Assembly (NCBI GenBank): GCA_963921345.3
Contig: CAWUFE020000001.1
Coordinates: forward strand, 558,001 to 622,000
Direction: 5' to 3'
Length of the DNA stretch: 64,000 nt
Source of the DNA: Hoeflea_A sp963921345
GTDB taxonomy: Bacteria; Pseudomonadota; Alphaproteobacteria; Rhizobiales; Rhizobiaceae
Shown here: positions 8,084 through 16,238 of the stretch, piece after piece
Numbering within the stretch: position 1 is the first letter of the stretch
Layout of the letters: each line of letters opens with the position of its first letter
Notes under the pieces: model-generated
What the model was told of the DNA's origin: nothing
The model's input: only the letters and a program-made list of their open reading frames with translations
Database searches by the model: none
Made by a program: the position numbers and the translations under genes

Positions 8084-9379
8084 CTAAGTGCGCTCTTCGG
8101 CCGCCTGGTCGAGAGAAGCCTCGAGAACGTCGAGGCCTTCGTCGATGAGATCCGGTGAAGCGGTGAGTGGAACGAGAATTCGAATGACGTTTCGCGTCGG
8201 CCCGGCGGTCACGAGAACCAGACCCTTTTCCAGCGCTATCGCGGCAATGCGTGACGTCAAATCGCCATCAGGTTCGCGGCTGTTCCGATCCTTGACGATT
8301 TCGATACAGTTCATGCATCCCAGACCGCGGACGTCGCCGACGAAATCGAGCGAGTTCTTGCGCGCCAGCGATTGCAGCCGCTCGTTGATCCGATTGCCGA
8401 TTGCCATGCCGGCGGAGAGAAGATCCTGCTCTTCCATGATGTCGAGAACGGCAAGGGCCGCGGCACAGGCAAGCGGGTTGCCGCCGAACGTGCCGCCGAG
8501 GCCGCCGGGAGGCACGGCATCGACAATGTTCGCCTTGCCGACAATCCCGGACAGCGGAAGTCCGCCGCCAATGCTCTTTCCCACACAGGTCAGATCGGCA
8601 ACGGCATCGTAATGCTCCATGGCAAACATCTTGCCGGTGCGTCCGATGCCGGTCTGGATTTCATCGGCGACAAGAACAATGCCATGGTCGTCGCACAGCT
8701 CGCGGATGTGGGAAACGAAACCCGGTTCGGCGATGTTGTACCCGCCTTCGCCCTGGACCGGTTCGAAAAACATGGCCGCGATATCGTCGGGCCGGGCGTC
8801 GCTGCGGAAGAGCGTGTCGAAGGCGCGTTTGGTGTCGTCGAGCGTGACGCCGTGAAAGGCGTCCGGAAACGGGATGCGGTAAATCTCAGACGGAAACGGC
8901 CGGAAACCGGCTTTGAACGGATGCATTCTGGCCGAAAGCGCCATGCCCATATAGGAGCGGCCATGGTAACCGTTGGTGAAGGTGATCAGCGCCGGACGAC
9001 CCGTGTGGTAGCGGGCGATCTTGATGGCGTTCTCGATCGCCTCGCCGCCCGCCGAGAAGAACAGCGATTTGTTCTCGAAATCGCCGGGCGCCAGCGCGTT
9101 CAACCGCTCGGCGAGGGTCACGTAGCTTTCATAGGGGCTGATCTGGAAACAGGTGTGGGTGAGATCTTCCAGCTGACGGCTGATCGCCTCGACTACCCTT
9201 GGATGCCGGTGGCCCACATTCTGACAGCCGATGCCGCCGCAGAAATCGATGTAGCGCTTGCCTTCGACATCCCAGATTTCCGAGTTCTCGGCATGTTTGG
9301 CGATGAATGTTGACGTATAGGCGATTGCCCGTGCGACAGCGTTGTCGCGTCTCGTCTCGATTGTTCGGTTGGTTGTCAT
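8084..9379 (-). CDS. Class III PLP aminotransferase (4-aminobutyrate aminotransferase-like)
   Basis: 431 residues. GGIGCQNVGHRHPRVV, FFSAGGEAIENAIKIARYHTGR and FEPVQGEGGYN are the usual class III motifs. LVADEIQTGIGRTGK carries the PLP aspartate, and CVGKSIGGGLPLSG the Schiff-base lysine. FGGNPLACAAALA follows. It resembles GabT and omega-amino-acid transaminases. It would move an amino group from a terminal amine to a 2-oxo acid in the cytoplasm. It lies in the TRAP-transporter operon before a zinc alcohol dehydrogenase, which suggests aminated substrates entering through the TRAP system. Calling it gabT would go beyond the evidence. Confidence 0.83.
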   Translation of the reverse strand: MTTNRTIETRRDNAVARAIAYTSTFIAKHAENSEIWDVEGKRYIDFCGGIGCQNVGHRHPRVVEAISRQLEDLTHTCFQISPYESYVTLAERLNALAPGDFENKSLFFSAGGEAIENAIKIARYHTGRPALITFTNGYHGRSYMGMALSARMHPFKAGFRPFPSEIYRIPFPDAFHGVTLDDTKRAFDTLFRSDARPDDIAAMFFEPVQGEGGYNIAEPGFVSHIRELCDDHGIVLVADEIQTGIGRTGKMFAMEHYDAVADLTCVGKSIGGGLPLSGIVGKANIVDAVPPGGLGGTFGGNPLACAAALAVLDIMEEQDLLSAGMAIGNRINERLQSLARKNSLDFVGDVRGLGCMNCIEIVKDRNSREPDGDLTSRIAAIALEKGLVLVTAGPTRNVIRILVPLTASPDLIDEGLDVLEASLDQAAEERT

Positions 9380-9458
9380 ATGTGTCCGATGAACCCTGTC
9401 CTAAACCCCTGACATTCCTCGTTTCGTTTCAGTCGGTCGGCGAAAGCCACCCAACGGT

Positions 9459-10818
9459 TCAAAGCCTCGTCAGCCACAAAACGATGTCGGGAAACAAAAC
9501 CAACGAGCCAAGGCAGAGCAGCTGCAAGACCACGAATGGAACGGAGGAACGATAGATTACCTTGATGTCGACCCCCTTCGGAGCAACGCCGCGCAGGTAA
9601 AAAGAGCGAATAGCCGAAGGGAGGGGTGATAAAAGAGGTTTGCATGTTGACCGCGGCCAACACCGCAAACCAAATGAGCAGTTCGACGCCGGATGCATCA
9701 AATCCGAAATCAAGCGATTTGATGATGGGTGCGAACAGCGGGAGTACGATGAAGCTGATCTCGATCCATTCGAGAAAAAAGCCCATGATGAAGATCAGGC
9801 CCATCATCAGCAGCAAAAGGCCGTATGGGCCGTAGCCGGTGCCGATGAACAGTTCCTCGATCATGTCGTCGCCGCCCAGACGCTTGAAAACAGCGCTGAA
9901 ACAAGCGGCGCCGATCATCACGAAGATCACCATGGCCGTTGTTTTTGATGTGTCTCGAACGACGTCGCGCACTACCGGAAGGTTCAACTTGCGGGTAAAG
10001 AGCGCGAGGATGACCGCTCCGGCCGCGCCGATTCCCGCGGCCTCGGTCGGCGTTGCGAGGCCGATCATGATCGATCCCAAGACTGCGGTTATGAGAAAGA
10101 GCGGGCCAAGCAGGTTGGTGATGATTTCCAACCACAACGGCGCGCCATCGTCGGCAAGTTTGTCCAGCTCGGCGCGATCGGGCACCGGGGCGCGCTGCGG
10201 CATGAAGATGCCGACGCCCAGAATGAAAATCATGTAGAGCGCGCCGAGAAGCAGTCCCGGGAAAAAGGCGGCCTTGAACAGGTCGCCAATCGACACCTGC
10301 AGGATCGCGCCCATGAACACCAGCATGATGCTCGGCGGAATCAGTATGCCCAACGTTCCGCATGCCGCCGTCACGCCGGTGGCAAATCGCGGATCGTAGC
10401 CCTGGCGGATCATCACGGGCAGTGCGATGACGCCCAGCAGCATGACCGAGGCGCCGACGATGCCGGTGCTCGCGGCCATGATGATACCCAGCAGGGCAAC
10501 GGAAAGGGCCAGTCCGCCAGGCAAGCGGCCGCAGACCCTCTCAAGGGTCAGCAGCAGGCGCTCAGCCAACCCGGATTTGTCCAGCATGAGACCCATGAAA
10601 ATGAAAAGAGGCGCTGCCAGCAGCAGCCAGTTCGACAGGGTCCCGGCATAGATCTTCGACACCACGGTGCCCATGAACCGCAACGGAATGCCCGACAGGA
10701 TCGCAAAGACGATACCAAGCCCGCAAAGCAGGAAAGCGACCGGATACCCGGTGAACACGCCAACGGCCAATGCGAGGATCATCGCAATTGCCCAGCTGTA
10801 TTCGGCAATAAATTCCAT
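9459..10818 (-). CDS. dctM: TRAP transporter large membrane subunit (DctM type), broken by a +1 frameshift
   Basis: The protein has about 12 membrane segments with the DctM signature GIVGASVMLLGVIALPVMIRQGYDP and GTLGILIPPSIMLVFMGAI. The frame is good to QTSFITPPFGYSLF and then fails. In the next frame the expected tail continues as FYLRGVAPKGVDIKVIYRSS and ends VLWLTRL at 9459. The slip is at a five-base A run on the plus strand (9599-9603), one base longer than the intact frame needs. Unshifted reading gives a 480-residue product with an unrelated tail ending at 9376. This may be a sequencing error or a real mutation. The TRAP large subunit moves the solute with a sodium gradient. Confidence 0.82.
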
Positions 10819-10829
10819 CTCGTCGGGCC

Positions 10830-11405
10830 CTAGCCTTCCGGCGTTTTTTGCAGGAATTCCTTATCCAGGAAGCGCCTGACGACACGCGCCAGTATGACCA
10901 GGAAAAGAATGGCGAATCCGATCGGTATGGTGGATTTGATCAGGAACCGGTCCAGCATTCCGCCATAATCCGAACCTTCGCCCGAATTGTAGGACCGCAT
11001 GACGAAGCCGATCGACAGCCAGCACATAACCGCCGTGAAGGGCAACATCAGGAAGACATCGCCCAACGTGTCGATCCATTTTTTCGTCGACGGCGCCAGG
11101 CTGGCGTAGATCAGATCGGAGCGGACGTGCCGGTCATCCAGATAGGCATAGGTGCCGCCGACCATCACCATGACCGCAAAGAAATGCCACTCGAGGTCGA
11201 TAACGTCGTTGACGGTCAGGTTGTCGCCGAACAGAGGGATGTCGACCCCCCAGCCCAGTATTTCATTTGCTCTCATCGCGCTGGCGATGACAGCGACGAG
11301 GACGGAGATCAAAACTCCCAGGGCAAACCAGCTGGTAACTTCACCCAAGCGCCGGGCCGCGTGCTCGACTGAGGTTGCGGCTACCAACAGGTATCGCCTG
11401 ATCAT
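10830..11405 (-). CDS. dctQ: TRAP transporter small membrane subunit (DctQ type)
   Basis: 191 residues with four hydrophobic segments. Examples are TSWFALGVLISVLVAVIASA near 25-45, WHFFAVMVMVGGTYAYL, VFLMLPFTAVMCWLSIGFVM, and IGFAILFLVILARVVRR. TYAYLDDRHVRSDLIY is the conserved DctQ loop (usual form r-e-g-x-h-i-r-v-D). It pairs with DctM to form the integral membrane complex. A ribosome site AGGGGA precedes the ATG. Twelve bases separate it from dctM and 45 from dctP, so dctPQM form one operon. The start MIRRYLLVAA is well supported. Confidence 0.84.
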   Translation of the reverse strand: MIRRYLLVAATSVEHAARRLGEVTSWFALGVLISVLVAVIASAMRANEILGWGVDIPLFGDNLTVNDVIDLEWHFFAVMVMVGGTYAYLDDRHVRSDLIYASLAPSTKKWIDTLGDVFLMLPFTAVMCWLSIGFVMRSYNSGEGSDYGGMLDRFLIKSTIPIGFAILFLVILARVVRRFLDKEFLQKTPEG

Positions 11406-11450
11406 TGCTTCGATCCCCTAGCCCCGATTGGCGTCTTCGTGGACTAACCC

Positions 11451-12476
11451 CTACTCCAGGCTTTGCAGGTTGTTCCAGGCATCGACTTTCGCCTGATGCG
11501 CCTGGAGAGACTCATACATCTCCTTGACGACCGGCTTTTGCAATTCTTCAGCCAGAACCTCCTCCCAGGCTTCGCGCAGACGCGCCATCACGCTGTCCGG
11601 CAGACGCTTGGTGATCGCGCCCTTTTCGGCCATGCGCGCAATCACGTCCATCTGTTCGGCGGGGAGACGGTTGAACGTGTACTGGATGGTTGCCTGACAA
11701 GCCATGTGGAGCTGGGCTTTGCGCTCGTCGCTGTAGCTGTCGTAGAGGTCCTTGTTCATGATGAACGAGAACCAGCTTGCCGACTGGTGCCAGCCCGGGA
11801 AGTAGTTGTACTTGGCGATTTCGTGGAAACCCATGGCTTCGTCGACCGTCGGGATCGCAAAGTCGGCGGCATCCACACGACCACGCTCGAGCGCCAGGTA
11901 GGTTTCGCCACCCGGTACCAGCTGCGTCGATGCGCCCAGTTTCGTCAGCACCTTTGCGCCCAGGCCGGAGATGCGGATTTTCATGCCGTCATAGCTTTCC
12001 GGTTCGGTGATTTCTTCGCGGTACCAGCCGGCAGTTTCCTGAGGCTCGATAAAGCAGGGGAACACCATCACGCCGTGCTTGGCATATTCGCGGCGGATGA
12101 TTTCGATGCCGCCACCGTTCCACATCCAGGAAGCCGAGACTTCGGAGGTCGGCCCAAACGGCAGGCCGCCGTAGAACTGTGCGACCGGCACGGTGCCGGA
12201 CCAGTAACCCATCCAGTCCCAGCCGGCATCAATCGCGCCTGATGCGACAGAGTCGAACACCTCCAGCGTCGGAACGATATCGCCTGGCTCCGCCAGTTTG
12301 AGTTCGAGCTCACCGCCAGTGGCAATAGCGACGTTCTCGGCGAATTTTACGCCCATCTGCCCCAGCAGATTGTTCGTTCCGAACGTGCTGGCAACGTCCA
12401 GTGTCTCGGACATGGCCGGCACGGCGCAAGTCAGAAATGTGGCACATGCCGTCGCTGCGATGCATTTTCTCATCAT
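11451..12476 (-). CDS. dctP: TRAP transporter periplasmic solute-binding protein (DctP type)
   Basis: 341 residues with a signal peptide (MMRKC then hydrophobic, cleavage after AMS near 23). LDVASTFGTNNLLGQMGVKFAENV and DGMKIRISGLGAKVLTKLGA are typical of TAXI/DctP binding proteins. The region GLGAKVLTKLGASTQLVPGGETYLALERGRVDAADFAIP contains the conserved Arg and Asn/Asp positions that hold a carboxylate. It most resembles the subfamily with a substrate-bridging metal or dimer, often used for 2-oxo acids. GGGAGGAG lies 8 bases before the ATG. It is the first gene of the operon running down to 6938, and the 249 bases upstream hold the divergent LysR promoter. Confidence 0.86.
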   Translation of the reverse strand: MMRKCIAATACATFLTCAVPAMSETLDVASTFGTNNLLGQMGVKFAENVAIATGGELELKLAEPGDIVPTLEVFDSVASGAIDAGWDWMGYWSGTVPVAQFYGGLPFGPTSEVSASWMWNGGGIEIIRREYAKHGVMVFPCFIEPQETAGWYREEITEPESYDGMKIRISGLGAKVLTKLGASTQLVPGGETYLALERGRVDAADFAIPTVDEAMGFHEIAKYNYFPGWHQSASWFSFIMNKDLYDSYSDERKAQLHMACQATIQYTFNRLPAEQMDVIARMAEKGAITKRLPDSVMARLREAWEEVLAEELQKPVVKEMYESLQAHQAKVDAWNNLQSLE

Positions 12477-12725
12477 TGTATTTTCTCCTCCCTGGATTCG
12501 ATTAGTCGGATGGTTGCCGTATGCCTTTACTCCCTATCAACCGAGCGACGGTTCCCGTCGGGCATCCGCAAATTGGAAGACGCTATTCGCCCCATTGGCC
12601 ATCCCGTGGCTGCGTGATCGCAACGACGCGCGGAGCGTCCGGGACGCCAATAACCGCATGGTAAATTGACATCCATTCATTTGTAAAATAGATTATTACG
12701 TCGTTTAATATCGGAACATCTTATA

Positions 12726-13673
12726 TTGGTCCCGTTGCGTCAACTCTCCTATCTCGTCGCCGTCGCCGACAATGGAAGCATCTCGGCGGCGGCCAAGCGC
12801 CTGGGCATCTCCCAGCCCGCCATCAGCGCGGCCATTCAGAAGATCGAAGCGGATTTCGAACTCAATCTCTTTATCCGGGAAAGGCCGCACAGACTGACGC
12901 TTACGCCCGTTGGCCGCCAATTCGCCTCCAGGGCAAGGCGCCTGCTTGAAAGTGCTCAGGAGTTCGAGACCGAAGCGCGAAAGATCAGGCAAAATCCAAG
13001 GGGGACCATCGAGGTCGGATGCTTTCTTCCGACCGCGCCTTTTATCATTCCGATCATATTGGAAGGATTGCGGGAGCGTGATCTGGACATCAATGTGCAA
13101 GTTCACGAAGCGGATCTCGATGAGCTCAACAACATGCTGGCCAACGGCTCGATCGAGGTTGCGCTGACCTATGACATGTATCCGAGTCCTGCGGTCGATT
13201 TCGAACCGCTGATCACGGCGCCGCCCTATGCGCTGCTTTCAAAAGGCGACCCGCTCGCCCGGCAAGCCTCCGTTTCCCTGGCGCAGCTGGCCGAACGCGA
13301 AATGGTCGGGTTCAATCTGCCGATCACGCAGCAGTTTTTTCTTTCCCTGTTCGCACAGGCCAATCTCAAGCCGAAAATCAAGCACCAGGCGAAATCGTTC
13401 GAGATGGTGCGCAGTCTTGTCGGAGCGGGAGAGGGGTTTGCGGTCCTCATCATGCGCCCCGTCAACGAACGTTCATGCGGTGGCAATGATCTCGCCTACG
13501 TTCCGCTCAGCGATCCCGTTGCCCCGCCTCATTACGGTCTGGCGTTTACGATGCGCTCCGTGCCGACCCGGCTGGTGGAAAAATTCGCCGATGTTTGCCG
13601 CGAGCTCCTGATGATCGAAAATCGCGCGGAACAGTTTTTTGTGCAGCCGCCGGAGGTCGATCAGATGGCGTGA
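12726..13673 (+). CDS. LysR-family transcriptional regulator of the TRAP operon (inferred)
   Basis: About 315 residues. The N-terminal helix-turn-helix reads LSYLVAVADNGSISAAAKRLGISQPAISAAIQKIEADFELNLF. The effector domain follows (about 95-300) with GTIEVGCFLP at its start. The start is uncertain: TTG at 12726 fits GGAA at 12713-12716, and TTG at 12735 is also possible. It is divergent from dctP with 249 bases between, so it probably controls the TRAP/aminotransferase/dehydrogenase operon and itself. The effector is unknown. Confidence 0.85.
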   Translation: MVPLRQLSYLVAVADNGSISAAAKRLGISQPAISAAIQKIEADFELNLFIRERPHRLTLTPVGRQFASRARRLLESAQEFETEARKIRQNPRGTIEVGCFLPTAPFIIPIILEGLRERDLDINVQVHEADLDELNNMLANGSIEVALTYDMYPSPAVDFEPLITAPPYALLSKGDPLARQASVSLAQLAEREMVGFNLPITQQFFLSLFAQANLKPKIKHQAKSFEMVRSLVGAGEGFAVLIMRPVNERSCGGNDLAYVPLSDPVAPPHYGLAFTMRSVPTRLVEKFADVCRELLMIENRAEQFFVQPPEVDQMA

Positions 13674-13714
13674 TAGGCCGTCGACGACGACGGTATCGCG
13701 CGCAAAAGGGCGAG

Positions 13715-14746
13715 CTACAGTGCCAGTTCTCGATTTCCCCCGACGGACCGGCTCCACAACATCGATCCGATCGAAGCGGATGGTTCGCCGTTGCGAACCA
13801 AAATGCGTTCGCTGCTCGGGCTTTTTCCAAACTCGCTCCGGTATTTCTTGGAGAATGTCGCATGCGACCCGAATCCGGTTGCCTGCGAGATTTCGATGAC
13901 GGGGAGTTTGGTTTCCTGCAGCAGCGAGCGGGCGCGCCACAACCGAATTTTCGCGTAGTATCGCGTCGGCGTGGTGGAGAACAGACAGGCGAATCGACGC
14001 TGAAGTTGGCGGATGGAAACGCCCGATTTCATCGCGATCGAGCTGATTGAGATCGGCGCTTCGACGTTTTCCTGCATGACCTTGAGCGCCGCATAGGTCG
14101 GCGGGTCAGCCCGGCCGATCTCCAGTTCGATCAGCGACTCGGTATGACGAGCCCGGTGCGCTTTGAGATCGTAGGCCAGACGGTCCGCCACGGAGCTGGC
14201 AAGTTCGAAGCCATGTCGGTCCGCGATCAATCGAACCGCGAGATCGATCGTGGTCACTCCGCCGGCGCAGGAAAAGCGATGATTGTCGCTGACAAAGACG
14301 TCAGGGGCGATTTCGATGTTCGGGAAATTTTCGCGAAACGCATGGATCGCGTGGAGCGGCAGCGCCACGCTGTGCCCCTTGAAAAACCCGTTGCGGGCCA
14401 GCGTGAAGGCGCCGTTGGCTATCGAACCGACCCGCGCGCCGTGTCTCGACTGACTGCGCAGCCAGTTCAGCAACTTCGGCGGATAGTCAAACGATGCGGA
14501 ACTGGTGCCGAACGCGACGATCGCATCAAAGGGTTTCGTCGAAGCCCGGGTGTCGTCATGGACAGATCCGATCCCGCCGATGGCCGAAACATCCTCCGAC
14601 TGGATGACGTCGTATTCGAACACCGTTGCGCCGAGCTGGTGATTGGCGATCTGCAGGCAATCGCAGAACAACACAAGGTCCGTGATTTGGACATTTTGCG
14701 GCACAATGAAAGCAAAGCGCACATCCGCCGCCCGACCGGTCATCAT
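13715..14746 (-). CDS. GlxA-type AraC regulator with DJ-1/PfpI-like domain
   Basis: 343 residues. The first half is a DJ-1/PfpI-like domain (VRFAFIVPQNVQITDLVLFCD... FDAIVAFGT...), normally a ligand sensor in this family. The last hundred residues are an AraC helix-turn-helix: ISSIAMKSGVSIRQLQRRF and IEISQATGFGSHATFSKKY. This layout is shared by GbdR and CdhR, which respond to glycine betaine or carnitine derivatives. Its start overlaps the stop of the URO-D-like gene by four bases, so it is co-transcribed with that enzyme, an arrangement suggesting that it senses a methylated amine or the like. It converges with the LysR gene ending at 13673. Confidence 0.85.
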   Translation of the reverse strand: MMTGRAADVRFAFIVPQNVQITDLVLFCDCLQIANHQLGATVFEYDVIQSEDVSAIGGIGSVHDDTRASTKPFDAIVAFGTSSASFDYPPKLLNWLRSQSRHGARVGSIANGAFTLARNGFFKGHSVALPLHAIHAFRENFPNIEIAPDVFVSDNHRFSCAGGVTTIDLAVRLIADRHGFELASSVADRLAYDLKAHRARHTESLIELEIGRADPPTYAALKVMQENVEAPISISSIAMKSGVSIRQLQRRFACLFSTTPTRYYAKIRLWRARSLLQETKLPVIEISQATGFGSHATFSKKYRSEFGKSPSSERILVRNGEPSASIGSMLWSRSVGGNRELAL

Positions 14747-16071
14747 TCCAGCGCCCCGGTCAGCAACGGCGGCGCGTCATGCCGTTCCAACAGGCCATGA
14801 TCGGCTGCGGTCCTGATGATGATCTCGATCAGTTCGAATTGCGACTGGGCGCTGATGTCCTCGAAGTAGACATGGCTTGGCCACGGTTCCCGGACATAGT
14901 TGTGATCGGGAAGGTCGATTGCCTCGCAGACGGCCTTGATTGCCTCGACATATTCTCGCGCCGCTTGACCGATGTCCTGCCTGGCCATCGCGAGATCGCC
15001 AACACTGTTGCGGTCTATCTGCGTCGAACCGATGCCGAGGGTGAGAGGAATTCCGCGGGCGATCGCCTGGTCCCGGTAAAAGGAAACGGGCACTTTGTCG
15101 GCCTCGAGCCGCATGACGAAATTCTTGCAGACGCTGTTCTTGATATCGGTCAGTTCCAGCAGGTCGATCCCGCCCGTTTCTTCCGTCGTGCCGCCTCTTC
15201 TGCGCGATCCGCGGCCTCGCTTTTTCGCCTGGGTGACGAAATCGCCGCGATAATTGGCGTCAAACACGCGGTCTGCCCAGGATTTTCCGTTGCACATGCG
15301 CTGGATGGAGCGAATGGCAAGCTGCTTGCAGTTGTCCGGCCCGATGAAGAATGGAGAGCCCGATGCGTCGGAGAGCTCTACCCAGCCGTTGGGAAATTTC
15401 CGGATGAAGTCGTCGATCCAAGGCGACAGCACTGCATCCGCCAGGTGGTCCAGCAGTTCATTGACGAATTCGGGATCGTGAACAACGTCGGCAAGCAACG
15501 GTTCCTGGCCGTAGATGTCCGCTGCCAGGCTGTACGGCGAGGAGATCTGCAACAGCGGCTCCATGCCGTTCAGTCTCTCGGTTTCCCGCAGCATGTCGTT
15601 GATCACCTTCGGGATGCCGGAATCAAAGTCGGGGGTTTTGACGGACCGCCAGTTGCTTTTGCTGATCAGCGGCGTGTCGGGATCGCAACCCGGTGGAAAC
15701 CTGTCCGGATACATCATCTTCTGGCCGATGGCTTCGCAGGTGAAGGCATAGAGCGCCCAGGTCGTGTAGAGCTTGTTGATCCCGAGCAGCCGGCTTGCCA
15801 TCAGGTTTGCCCGCGCGTATCGCGCCGGGTCGGTCGTGTAGTACTCCTTCGATTCGATGCCGTAGAGATCGTGCAGTATCCCCAGCGCGAGCATATGAAC
15901 CGAGGCGGAAACGTGCACGCGATCGGTTTCGGCCGGCACCGCGAAATTTGCGTCGAATTGACCGTCGATCGCGGCGTCGAAGAGATCTCCAAGTGTCTTC
16001 TTCGCATCCGCGTCACCCGACTGCCATCGCGCCAGAAGTCGAAGACCATCCGGAAATTCGAGAATATCCAT
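14743..16071 (-). CDS. URO-D-fold methyltransferase-like protein (function unknown)
   Basis: 442 residues from the ATG at 16071, which has GGAG 8 bases upstream; longer frames upstream lack a ribosome site. The sequence follows the URO-D superfamily: long N-terminal helices with MLALGILHDLYGIESKEYY, PLLQISSPYSLAADIYG, LLDHLADAVLSPWIDDFI, GWVELSDASGSPFFI, and an end with QSQFELIEIIIRTAADHGLLE. In MtaA/MtbA/CmuA-type methyltransferases an H-x-C motif binds zinc; no H-x-C occurs anywhere here. A very basic stretch (KKRGRGSRRRGG) near residue 285 interrupts the fold. It could be a corrinoid-linked methyltransferase relative, a decarboxylase, or a new activity. No corrinoid protein is nearby. Confidence 0.62.
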   Translation of the reverse strand: MDILEFPDGLRLLARWQSGDADAKKTLGDLFDAAIDGQFDANFAVPAETDRVHVSASVHMLALGILHDLYGIESKEYYTTDPARYARANLMASRLLGINKLYTTWALYAFTCEAIGQKMMYPDRFPPGCDPDTPLISKSNWRSVKTPDFDSGIPKVINDMLRETERLNGMEPLLQISSPYSLAADIYGQEPLLADVVHDPEFVNELLDHLADAVLSPWIDDFIRKFPNGWVELSDASGSPFFIGPDNCKQLAIRSIQRMCNGKSWADRVFDANYRGDFVTQAKKRGRGSRRRGGTTEETGGIDLLELTDIKNSVCKNFVMRLEADKVPVSFYRDQAIARGIPLTLGIGSTQIDRNSVGDLAMARQDIGQAAREYVEAIKAVCEAIDLPDHNYVREPWPSHVYFEDISAQSQFELIEIIIRTAADHGLLERHDAPPLLTGALE

Positions 16072-16184
16072 CAAGATTACTCCATTGCATCGCACGGCGT
16101 TCGGGCGGCGGCGAGATCCAAGTCGAGGCGCAAATCGAATGCAGCGCCCCGTCGGCAAGTTGACAGAGTATTGGAATTGCAAAA

Positions 16185-16214
16185 ATATCCATTCTCAAAT
16201 GAATGTTATATCCA
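16185..16214 (+). promoter_or_regulatory. Candidate MocR operator: two ATATCCA direct repeats
   Basis: ATATCCA occurs at 16185-16191 and again at 16208-16214, 23 bases apart, in the divergent region between the URO-D-like gene and the MocR gene. MocR/GabR regulators are known to bind direct repeats near their own promoter. TTGACA lies at 16160-16165 and could be the -35 of the rightward promoter. The repeats are seen; the binding is inferred. Confidence 0.4.
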
Positions 16215-16238
16215 ATTGGCGATTGGGACTTCGAGAAA

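Noticed and set aside
9376..9458. A native C-terminal extension of DctM to 9376
   Set aside because: The shifted frame gives the conserved TRAP tail to 9459, so the extension is an artefact of the extra base.
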